NCBI GenBank assembly: GCA_002708345.1
Contig: PANG01000093.1
Coordinates: 7,143 to 13,151, forward strand
Direction: 5' to 3'
Length of the DNA: 6,009 nucleotides
From: Planctomycetaceae bacterium
Lineage (GTDB): Bacteria; Planctomycetota; Planctomycetia; Pirellulales; Pirellulaceae
Shown: positions 1-5,539 of the stretch, one piece after another
How positions within the stretch are numbered: position 1 is the stretch's first letter
Layout of the letters: each line of letters starts with the position of its first letter
Program-made: the position numbers and the translations under genes
The notes under the pieces: generated by a model
What the model was told of the DNA's origin: nothing
Databases searched by the model: none
Seen by the model: the letters and a program-made list of their open reading frames with translations, nothing else

Positions 1-291
1 CAGATCGTCCCGGCCACGATGATGTGCCGGGCAGCCACTAACCATTTCTGGATCAGTGCCACCAACAGCATGGCACGCTGCAGCAGCTGGCCCAGTTTCG
101 TCATTGCCCCCGATGGCTCGCTGGCAGGCCAGCTCCCGGAACATACCGATGCGGTGCTGGTCAGCCGGATCGATCCGGATCAGGATTACTGGGATGCCTC
201 TGCCCCCTGGCGGGATCGATCGATCGGCGGGCAGCTTCACAGCGGGACAGCCGTCGACCATCCCCGCAGCAGCGACCGTAACAGCCTCTAA
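1..291 (+). CDS. Carbon-nitrogen hydrolase (nitrilase superfamily), C-terminal fragment
   Basis: This frame is open from base 1 to the TAA at 289-291, giving the last 96 residues of a protein whose start lies outside the window. The fragment reads like the end of a nitrilase-fold amidohydrolase: a C-R-A-A-x-N-H-F-W helix/strand, then A-T-N-S, then a P-S-F-V-I-A-P-D-G-S strand pair (in this family the S...P-D/W-G segment follows the catalytic Cys region), then a V-L-V-S-R-I-D strand. It closes with a W-R-D-R-S-I-G-G-Q-L-H-S-G-T tail. Such enzymes hydrolyse C-N bonds of amides or nitriles with a Glu-Lys-Cys triad in the cytoplasm. All three catalytic residues would lie upstream of the window, so activity and substrate cannot be judged. 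It is convergent with the SDR gene, with 3 bases between the two stops. The family call is from pattern recognition and is fairly sure. Confidence 0.8.
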   Translation, partial: QIVPATMMCRAATNHFWISATNSMARCSSWPSFVIAPDGSLAGQLPEHTDAVLVSRIDPDQDYWDASAPWRDRSIGGQLHSGTAVDHPRSSDRNSL

Positions 292-294
292 CCG

Positions 295-1047
295 TCAGGC
301 GTACCAGCCACCGTTGACGTGCAGCGTCTGGCCACTCACGTAGCGGGCCAGGTCGCTGGCCAAAAACAGCACCACGTCGGCAATATGGTCCGGCTCCCCG
401 TGCTGGCCCAGCGGGATCTGCTGCAGCATCGCCTCACGGTGCTCCTCGGGAATCGTCTTGCTCATCTCGGTCCGGATCAGCCCCGGGGCGATCGCATTGA
501 CAGTGACCTGGTCCCGAGCCAGTTCTCGGCTCAGCGCGCGGGTCAGTCCAACCACGCCAAACTTGGCAGCGGCATAATTTACCTGGCCGAATGTCCCCAG
601 GTAGGCAGAGATACTCGAGAGGTTAATCACCCGGCCTCCCGGGCGAATCCGCTCGGCACTCGCCCGGCAGACGTTGTAGACCCCCGACAGGTTGGTATCG
701 ATCACCTCCTGCCATTCGGCAGGCTCCATCTTCTTGATCGTGCGGTCGCGAATAATCCCAGCATTATTGACCACGATATCCAGGCCCCCCAGCTCCCCGA
801 CCAACTGCTCGACCATCTGCTCGACCGCCGCCAGGTCCCGCACATCTGCCGGGAAACAGGCGACTCGCTCCCCCAGGTCTGCCGCCAGCTGGTCCAGCCT
901 GTCCGAGCCACCCCGATCCGCATCGGCAAGGTCATTCAGCGCCAGCGTGGCACCTGCCCGGTGCAGCGTTCGGGCGGTTGCTTCCCCCAGCCCCTGCCCG
1001 GCCCCGGTTACCAGGGCTACTTTTCCTGAGAGGTCGATCTGGATCAT
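295..1047 (-). CDS. Short-chain dehydrogenase/reductase (FabG-like SDR)
   Basis: A complete classical SDR of 250 residues, close to the usual 245-250. Counting from the ATG at 1047, the Rossmann glycine motif T-G-A-G-Q-G-L-G is at 14-21, N-N-A-G at 94-97, the structural Asn at 119, and the catalytic Ser145, Tyr158 and Lys162 all present (Y-A-A-A-K). The C-terminus V-S-G-Q-T-L-H-V-N-G-G is typical of FabG-type tetramers. An acidic residue after the second strand (L-N-D-L, Asp39) favours NAD(H) over NADP(H), which argues against a housekeeping NADPH-dependent FabG and for an alcohol or hydroxyacyl dehydrogenase. The frame also allows a GTG start at 1056, but the Shine-Dalgarno sequence overlaps that codon and fits the ATG instead. 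It is last in the run with the transporter, 20 bases after that gene's stop. The cytoplasmic oxidoreductase role is sure; the substrate is unknown. Confidence 0.95.
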   Translation of the reverse strand: MIQIDLSGKVALVTGAGQGLGEATARTLHRAGATLALNDLADADRGGSDRLDQLAADLGERVACFPADVRDLAAVEQMVEQLVGELGGLDIVVNNAGIIRDRTIKKMEPAEWQEVIDTNLSGVYNVCRASAERIRPGGRVINLSSISAYLGTFGQVNYAAAKFGVVGLTRALSRELARDQVTVNAIAPGLIRTEMSKTIPEEHREAMLQQIPLGQHGEPDHIADVVLFLASDLARYVSGQTLHVNGGWYA

Positions 1048-1055
1048 GCGATTCA

Positions 1056-1060
1056 CTCCA
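1056..1060 (-). promoter_or_regulatory. Ribosome binding site that decides the SDR start
   Basis: TGGAG on the minus strand lies 8 bases upstream of the ATG at 1047. It overlaps the GTG at 1056 that would give a start three codons longer, so it can only serve the ATG. The ATG also gives the familiar SDR N-terminus M-I-Q-I-D-L-S-G-K. Confidence 0.6.
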
Positions 1061-1067
1061 ATGCCGC

Positions 1068-2630
1068 CTAGAATCCCAGCAGGCCCTGCAGGTAGGGCAG
1101 GACGTCAATCTGCAGGGCCATGAAAGTAAAGAAACCAAAAAACAGGATCGACCAGGCAATCACGATCATCCGCAGTGGGCCCATTCTCAGCCGCCCATGG
1201 AGGATCCGCCTGTTCATGTAAAGCAGGATCATCGAGTAGATGAACATCACGCCACCGTTCATGGCCGCCGAGGTCTTGAGCAACAGCAGGGGCTTGCCGA
1301 GGTTCGGGATCAGCAGGATCCCGGTTCCCAGCAGGATCTCGCCCCAGAGGAAATAGAAGTAAAGCCGGCTGAGCGTCCAGCGATCATTATCCCGAAGATA
1401 ATTCACCTTGACGATGTCCGTGGAAATCCGCGCCACCGCATCGAGAACTCCCAGCTCGGTCGTCAGCAAGACAGCAATCCCCATGATCAGGAAGCCATGC
1501 CGCAGCAAGGCTCCCCCGGGCCGCCCGCTGAGCTCTGTCGCCTGTCCCCAGACAAAGTTCATCCCCTCGCCATACTGCCCCATTCCCTCCTTGAGTGAAC
1601 CCGCCTCGTCATAAAACAACGAGTAGGTAATCAGCGACATCAGGCAGAGGCAGACCACGCAGGTCACAAAGAAACTCACCAGGTGCTCGAGATTGGCCGC
1701 CCGCCACCAGGCATTCCAGCGTGACATATTCTGGTCGGTATGGGGAAAGTGGTATCCCAGATCAGACGTCGCCTCCGGCTGGCCAGTCACCGGGCTGGTG
1801 ATACGGCCGATATACTTGCCCATCCCGTATCCCTTGTCCTTGATAAAGTTGCTCTGCCCCAGGTTGGTACTCCCCCCCGCCCCGGCAAAAGCAAGAGCGC
1901 CAAGCAGTATCATCATGGAAAGCCCGCTGGCATCCAGGTCGGGCATCGAGCCGACGCTGGCAATCCCGCTGAACATTGCCTCCACTGCATCGGTCCGAAT
2001 CACCAGCACCCCCAGCACGATCACGATCAGCACGATCATGCTGACAAGGACCACCTGGATTTTTTCCACGGTGTTATAGACCACCGGTCCGAGCGTCAGC
2101 GCAGCACCCACAATCCAGAGTCCGGCGATGCCAAACTGCGGAACATAGCGGGCCTGGAAAGTCACGTCGCCGGCATCGTTGATCACTTGCTCAGCACCAA
2201 ACAGTAACCAGCTAAGCATTGTTCCTGCACCGGTCGCCCAGCCGGGCCAGGCCCAGGGGAGGATGTTCAGCAGCAGCATAATCCAGGCCCAGTGGCGGCT
2301 GATCCGGCAGAAACCGGTGATCGCGCTCTCGCCGGTCACGAGCGTCCAGCGTGCGATTTCCATATTAAGAAAGAACTGCGTGCAGACACCGAGCATGCAG
2401 GCCCAGAAGAAAATGAAACCTGCCTTGTAGGTAATGTAAGGCCAGAGGACAAACTCGCCCGACCCCAGCGCCAGGCCCGCCAGCATCAGGCTGGGACCAA
2501 GCATCTTTCGCCAGCTGATCGGCTCGGGCAGGTCCCGGTAGCGCATCGGGGGGAGTGTCCCCTGCGGCATGACCGTCTCGGGAACATGCTCTTCCCCACT
2601 CACATCGACCTCGGCGATCTTGTCATTCAT
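1068..2630 (-). CDS. Divergent NRAMP-family (SLC11-like) membrane transporter
   Basis: A 520-residue integral membrane protein with about 40 hydrophilic N-terminal residues followed by about 11 hydrophobic segments. It resembles the NRAMP/APC fold: the first membrane segment (about 45-64) begins G-P-S-L-M-L-A-G, where NRAMPs have G-P-G, and a broken-helix-like segment lies near 239-265 (L-G-A-L-A-F-A-G-A-G-G-S-T-N). The canonical metal-site motifs are absent: D-P-G-N of helix 1 is replaced by A-L-G-S-G-E, and the M-P-H of helix 6 by G-A-G-G. Manganese or iron transport is therefore doubtful. Two long hydrophilic loops (about 262-313 and 339-372) add to the usual fold; canonical NRAMPs are nearer 400-450 residues. 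An AGGAG lies 9 bases before the ATG. The gene lies between the exported esterase (30 bases upstream) and the SDR (20 bases downstream), suggesting co-transcription. Family membership is likely; the substrate is unknown and may be organic. Confidence 0.85.
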   Translation of the reverse strand: MNDKIAEVDVSGEEHVPETVMPQGTLPPMRYRDLPEPISWRKMLGPSLMLAGLALGSGEFVLWPYITYKAGFIFFWACMLGVCTQFFLNMEIARWTLVTGESAITGFCRISRHWAWIMLLLNILPWAWPGWATGAGTMLSWLLFGAEQVINDAGDVTFQARYVPQFGIAGLWIVGAALTLGPVVYNTVEKIQVVLVSMIVLIVIVLGVLVIRTDAVEAMFSGIASVGSMPDLDASGLSMMILLGALAFAGAGGSTNLGQSNFIKDKGYGMGKYIGRITSPVTGQPEATSDLGYHFPHTDQNMSRWNAWWRAANLEHLVSFFVTCVVCLCLMSLITYSLFYDEAGSLKEGMGQYGEGMNFVWGQATELSGRPGGALLRHGFLIMGIAVLLTTELGVLDAVARISTDIVKVNYLRDNDRWTLSRLYFYFLWGEILLGTGILLIPNLGKPLLLLKTSAAMNGGVMFIYSMILLYMNRRILHGRLRMGPLRMIVIAWSILFFGFFTFMALQIDVLPYLQGLLGF

Positions 2631-2660
2631 TGGGCATTTCTCCTGCGGCGTCTGTTCCAG

Positions 2661-3410
2661 CTACTTTCCCCGCCGATGCGAGAGCAACCAGTCGTAAACC
2701 TCCTGGTTGGCATAGGTGGCACTCCAGCTGTTATGACCAACTCCCGGGTAGATGGTCAGCTTCACCTTGTCCCCTCCCACCTTCTTGATCGCCTCGACCA
2801 TCTGCTGGCTGCGGGCAAGCGGGACGGCGGTATCCTTGTCACCATGAAATACCCAGATCGGAATCTCCTTGAGAACCTCCGCTGTCTCGGGGTCCCCCCC
2901 GCCACAGATCGGTACTCCGGCGGCGAAGATTTTCGGGTAACGGGCCATCAGGTCCCAGCTGCCGTAACCTCCCATGCTCAAGCCGGTCACGTAAATCCGC
3001 GTCTTGTCGATGCTCAGACGGCCTGCCAGGTCATCGACCAGGGCCGCCATGGCTGCTGCATTCCAGCGTTTACCCGAGGGACACTGCGGCGAGGCAACCA
3101 CGAATGGAAAATCCTTGCGGCTGGCAACGATCTTCGCCGGGCCCCACTTCTTGACCACCTCCAGGTCATCTCCCCGTTCCCCTGCACCATGCAAAAACAG
3201 CATCAGTGGCAGCTTCTCTTTGCCATCATACTGCTGGGGGAGAAACAGCCAGTAATGCACTGCCGTTTCGGTCTTTTCCCCATCCACCCTGGCCTTGAAG
3301 CTGAATTCCTGTGCTATCTGCGTCCCGGCAGCTGGATCTGCCGCTTCCAAGAGAGCGGGCAGGCCGGGGATCACGAGTATCGCGAACGCTGTCATCATCA
3401 ATCGTCGCAT
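2661..3410 (-). CDS. Exported alpha/beta hydrolase (prolyl-oligopeptidase/esterase-like)
   Basis: A 249-residue serine hydrolase. The N-terminus (M-R-R-L-M-M, then hydrophobic residues to about 21, with A-L-L-E-A-A-D around 19-25) looks like a Sec signal peptide, so the enzyme probably acts in the periplasm or outside the cell. The mature part is a single alpha/beta-hydrolase domain: L-F-L-H-G-A-G-E-R-G at 71-80 forms the oxyanion-hole region, G-L-S-M-G-G places the nucleophile at Ser145, H-G-D-K-D-T-A-V-P gives the acid at Asp193, and G-V-G-H-N-S-W gives His226. All catalytic residues are present. Relatives include PHB-depolymerase/feruloyl-esterase-like and dienelactone-hydrolase-like proteins, often labelled prolyl oligopeptidase family; a peptidase role is unlikely without a propeller domain. 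An AGAGGA sits 7 bases before the ATG at 3410 and supports that start. It precedes the transporter gene by 30 bases. The true substrate, probably an ester, is unknown. Confidence 0.92.
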   Translation of the reverse strand: MRRLMMTAFAILVIPGLPALLEAADPAAGTQIAQEFSFKARVDGEKTETAVHYWLFLPQQYDGKEKLPLMLFLHGAGERGDDLEVVKKWGPAKIVASRKDFPFVVASPQCPSGKRWNAAAMAALVDDLAGRLSIDKTRIYVTGLSMGGYGSWDLMARYPKIFAAGVPICGGGDPETAEVLKEIPIWVFHGDKDTAVPLARSQQMVEAIKKVGGDKVKLTIYPGVGHNSWSATYANQEVYDWLLSHRRGK

Positions 3411-3526
3411 GGAAAGATCCTCTGTTGCGGAAGAGAGAAGCGACAGTCAGTGCTATCGCGATCAACACCATCGTAGCGACCTGCCGGGGAGTTAGCAGCA
3501 GCGCGGCGGCCAGTTTCCGGGAAGGA
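3411..3526 (-). other. Gap between ABC-F and esterase genes
   Basis: These 116 bases separate the ABC-F stop from the esterase start. They contain the esterase Shine-Dalgarno (3418-3423) and no convincing intrinsic terminator, since no GC-rich stem followed by a T run is visible on the minus strand. A promoter for the esterase-transporter-SDR run could lie here, but I see no clear -35/-10 pair. Read-through from abcF is possible. One minus-strand frame is open across the whole gap and encodes a hydrophobic stretch; I do not think it is a gene. Confidence 0.4.
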
Positions 3527-5425
3527 TCAACCGTTGAGTTCCACCGACTCTTCCCAGTGTTCTTCCAGGCTGGCACGTTGCTTCTGTCGCTCGGCAAGTT
3601 CCTGCTGGCATTGCTTGACCCGCGCGCCGTCCCGCTGGCAGTCGGGGTCCGCCAGCTGCTCATAGAGCTGGTCAATTCGGGACTGGCACTCGTGGATCTC
3701 CGCTTCCAGTTCTTCTGCCTTGCGGTAGGGAAAGCGGCGCCGGCTCGCCTCTTTTTTCTTTCCCCGCCTCGAATCCGCGGCGGGTTCAGAGGAGGCCTCT
3801 GCCGTCGTGCCGCCGGCCAGGCCCTGCTTGACCATGTGAGCATAGGTATCGTAGTTGCCATGGACCACCCGTGTGCGGTCCGGTTCCAGCACCAGCAGCC
3901 GGTCGACTACCTGATTAAGGAAGAACCGGTCATGGCTGACAACCAGCACGGTACCGTCAAACTGCTGCAGTGACTTTTCCAGTGACGCGCGGGCCCAGAG
4001 GTCGAGATGGTTCGTTGGTTCGTCCAGTACCAGCAGGTTGGCATCCAGCGCCGCCAGCCGAGCCAGGGCAACACGGCATCGTTCCCCGCCACTGAGACTG
4101 CCAACCACCTGCAGGGCAACATCCTCCTGGACACCAAAGCGAGCCAGCAGGTTGCGCCGCTGCTGCTCGGTAAACTCCTTGTGTCCAGGCCGGATCGCCT
4201 CGACCACCGGCAGGTGATCCTCCAGGTCCAGCAGCTTCTGGTCAAAGTAGCCGATCTTCACGCCACTCCCCCAGCTGACCTGTCCCTGGTCTGGCTGCAA
4301 CTGGTCGACCAGGCAGCGCAGAAGCGTCGTCTTGCCAGTTCCGTTGGCTCCCAGGATGCCCCACTTCTGTCCCCGCTCCACATCCATCTTCAGGTCCTCA
4401 AAGAGTGGACTCCCCCCATCAAAAGACTTGCTGATCCCCTCGGCCCGGAAAACGATATCCCCACACCGCCCCGGCTGGGGAAATCCCATCACCGGGGAGG
4501 GCACTTCGCGAGGCAAATCCACTCGTTCAATCCGCTCCAGCTTCTTGCGGCGATCCTCCGCCTGAACATGTTTTTGCCCGTGGTGATGCCGCCGCACGAA
4601 ATCTTCCAGCCGGGCGATCTCCTCCTGCTGCCGCTGGTACGTCTTCCTTTCAATCTCCAGTCGCTGTGATTTCTGCTGCAGGTAACGGGTGTAATTTCCC
4701 TTGTAGGAGACAACCGTCCCCTGGAAGAGTTCCAGCGTGCGAGTTGCCAGCCGGTCCAGCAGTTGGCGATCGTGGCTCACCATCAGGATCGTTTTCCGAC
4801 AGCCAAGAAGGTGCCCCTCGAGCCACTCGGTCGCTTCCAGGTCCAGGTGATTGGAGGGTTCGTCCAGGAGCAGTATGTCGGCAGGATCCAGCAGCAGGCG
4901 GGCCAGCAGCAACCGGTTCTGCTGGCCGCCACTGAGCTGCTCTACCGGTTGCTGGTAGCTGGCCGGATCAAACCCGAGGCCATCCAGTACCCGTTCGACG
5001 CGGTGGTCAAGGTGGTAGCCATCCAGTTCCCGTAGCCGGTGCTCGAGCAGATCGAACTCCTTCTCCAGCGGCTGACGATCCTCTGGCTGCTCGCTTTTCC
5101 CGATCTCAACGGCCAGTTGCTCGGCCCGGCGAGCCATTTCTCGAATTGGCTCGAGCGGCGCGATCGCCAGGTCCCAGAGTGTTGTCCCGTCAGGAAACTC
5201 GGGCCGCTGCGGCAGGAAAGCGATCGAGCAGCTCCCATGGACCTCAAGCTCCCCGCCGTCCGCTTCCAGCTCTCCGCTCATAATATTCAAGAGCGTTGTC
5301 TTACCGGACCCATTGGGGCCCACCAGCGCCACCCTTTCACCGGTCGACACCTGGAATGAGGCCCCGTCCAGGACAGGGTCCCTGGAGAAGTACTTGCGGA
5401 TGTCACTGGCGGTGAGCAAGATCAT
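3527..5425 (-). CDS. ABC-F family ATPase (ribosome-associated, Uup/EttA/YheS-like)
   Basis: A complete 632-residue protein with two ABC ATPase domains in tandem and no membrane segments, the ABC-F layout. Domain 1 has Walker A G-P-N-G-S-G-K-T at 36-43, signature L-S-G-G-Q-Q-N-R at 164-171, Walker B L-L-L-D-E-P with Glu189, and switch His218. A charged helical arm lies about 93-145. The linker (about 245-320) is rich in charged helix, with H-H-H-G-Q-K-H and R-R-K-K-L-E-R, and corresponds to the P-site tRNA interaction segment. Domain 2 has Walker A G-A-N-G-T-G-K-T at 359-366, signature L-S-G-G-E-R at 444-449, Glu469 and His498. A basic stretch near 553-568 leads to a C-terminal coiled coil (about 568-628), as in Uup and YheS. 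Such proteins bind the ribosomal E site and relieve stalling or protect against antibiotics. The frame is open further up to 5554, but homologous sequence begins at M-I-L-L-T-A-S-D. No clear Shine-Dalgarno precedes this start. The subfamily is unresolved. Confidence 0.96.
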   Translation of the reverse strand: MILLTASDIRKYFSRDPVLDGASFQVSTGERVALVGPNGSGKTTLLNIMSGELEADGGELEVHGSCSIAFLPQRPEFPDGTTLWDLAIAPLEPIREMARRAEQLAVEIGKSEQPEDRQPLEKEFDLLEHRLRELDGYHLDHRVERVLDGLGFDPASYQQPVEQLSGGQQNRLLLARLLLDPADILLLDEPSNHLDLEATEWLEGHLLGCRKTILMVSHDRQLLDRLATRTLELFQGTVVSYKGNYTRYLQQKSQRLEIERKTYQRQQEEIARLEDFVRRHHHGQKHVQAEDRRKKLERIERVDLPREVPSPVMGFPQPGRCGDIVFRAEGISKSFDGGSPLFEDLKMDVERGQKWGILGANGTGKTTLLRCLVDQLQPDQGQVSWGSGVKIGYFDQKLLDLEDHLPVVEAIRPGHKEFTEQQRRNLLARFGVQEDVALQVVGSLSGGERCRVALARLAALDANLLVLDEPTNHLDLWARASLEKSLQQFDGTVLVVSHDRFFLNQVVDRLLVLEPDRTRVVHGNYDTYAHMVKQGLAGGTTAEASSEPAADSRRGKKKEASRRRFPYRKAEELEAEIHECQSRIDQLYEQLADPDCQRDGARVKQCQQELAERQKQRASLEEHWEESVELNG

Positions 5426-5439
5426 GATACGCGGGACCG

Positions 5440-5511
5440 CTGGTGCTTCTAAGGCAATGGGCAAGCCGCCATAATGAAACCTGCTGGCCCGGGGTTTCCC
5501 GCCAGCACCAG
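5440..5511. repeat. 8-base perfect inverted repeat in the abcF leader
   Basis: CTGGTGCT at 5440-5447 and AGCACCAG at 5504-5511 are exact reverse complements separated by 56 bases. The right arm overlaps the arm of the smaller hairpin at 5501-5506, so in an RNA the two pairings exclude each other. The left arm lies just downstream of the seven-codon frame and 14 bases before the abcF ATG on the minus strand. An 8-base match in so short and GC-rich an interval can arise by chance. Confidence 0.4.
5483..5506. repeat. Short GC-rich hairpin between abcF and miaE
   Basis: GCTGGC at 5483-5488 pairs with GCCAGC at 5501-5506. Inside it, GGG (5491-5493) pairs with CCC (5498-5500), leaving a four-base loop and a two-base bulge, about nine base pairs in all. 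No T run follows on either strand, so it is not a standard terminator. It could shape the 5' leader of either transcript or act as a protein site. Confidence 0.45.
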
Positions 5512-5539
5512 AACACTCCAGGGCGACCCCCGGAAAACC

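Larger units (their letters stand above)
5426..5539. promoter_or_regulatory. Divergent control region between abcF and miaE
   Basis: These 114 bases lie between the start codons of two divergent genes, so promoters for both probably lie here or overlap the 5' coding ends. The only A/T-rich patch is around 5470-5479. CATAAT on the plus strand (5470-5475), or CATTAT on the minus strand (5476-5471), could be a -10 element, but no good -35 matches either. The rest is GC-rich and carries two inverted repeats, listed separately. A frame of seven codons (M-A-A-C-P-L-P, 5472 down to a TAG ending at 5449) lies 23 bases upstream of the abcF start. Confidence 0.4.

Noticed and set aside
319..1029. Plus-strand open frame of 236 codons opposite the SDR gene
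   Set aside because: The minus-strand SDR has every family motif. The plus-strand translation has none and is Gln/Arg/Pro-rich.
2292..3476. Plus-strand open frame of 394 codons opposite the transporter and esterase genes
   Set aside because: It is antisense to two well-supported genes, shows no recognisable motif or domain, and is rich in His, Arg, Gln and Pro, as expected from reading GC-rich coding DNA backwards.
3750..3762. A-rich run in the abcF coding strand as a possible frameshift site
   Set aside because: The codon register (AAG AAA AAA GAG) does not fit the A-AAA-AAG slippery arrangement, it merely encodes a basic linker, and the alternative frames give no sensible protein.
3763..3784. 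CCCGCC/GGCGGG hairpin inside abcF, with plus-strand translation P-P-R-I-R-G-G like that of some dispersed palindromic repeats
   Set aside because: Only one copy is present in the window, the stem is six base pairs, and it falls in the basic linker of a continuous gene.
3226..3861. Minus-strand frame of 211 codons crossing the ABC-F/esterase gap, with a hydrophobic stretch V-A-T-M-V-L-I-A-I-A-L-T-V-A near 3482-3438
   Set aside because: It overlaps the 3' end of abcF and the 5' half of the esterase out of frame, has no ribosome binding site at the ATG at 3471, and gives low-complexity Arg/Ser-rich sequence on both sides. The hydrophobic run is probably chance.
831..5180. Recurrent CAGGTC on the plus strand as a possible strand-biased signal
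   Set aside because: On the coding (minus) strand most copies read GAC CTG, the favoured codons for Asp-Leu, so codon bias explains them.
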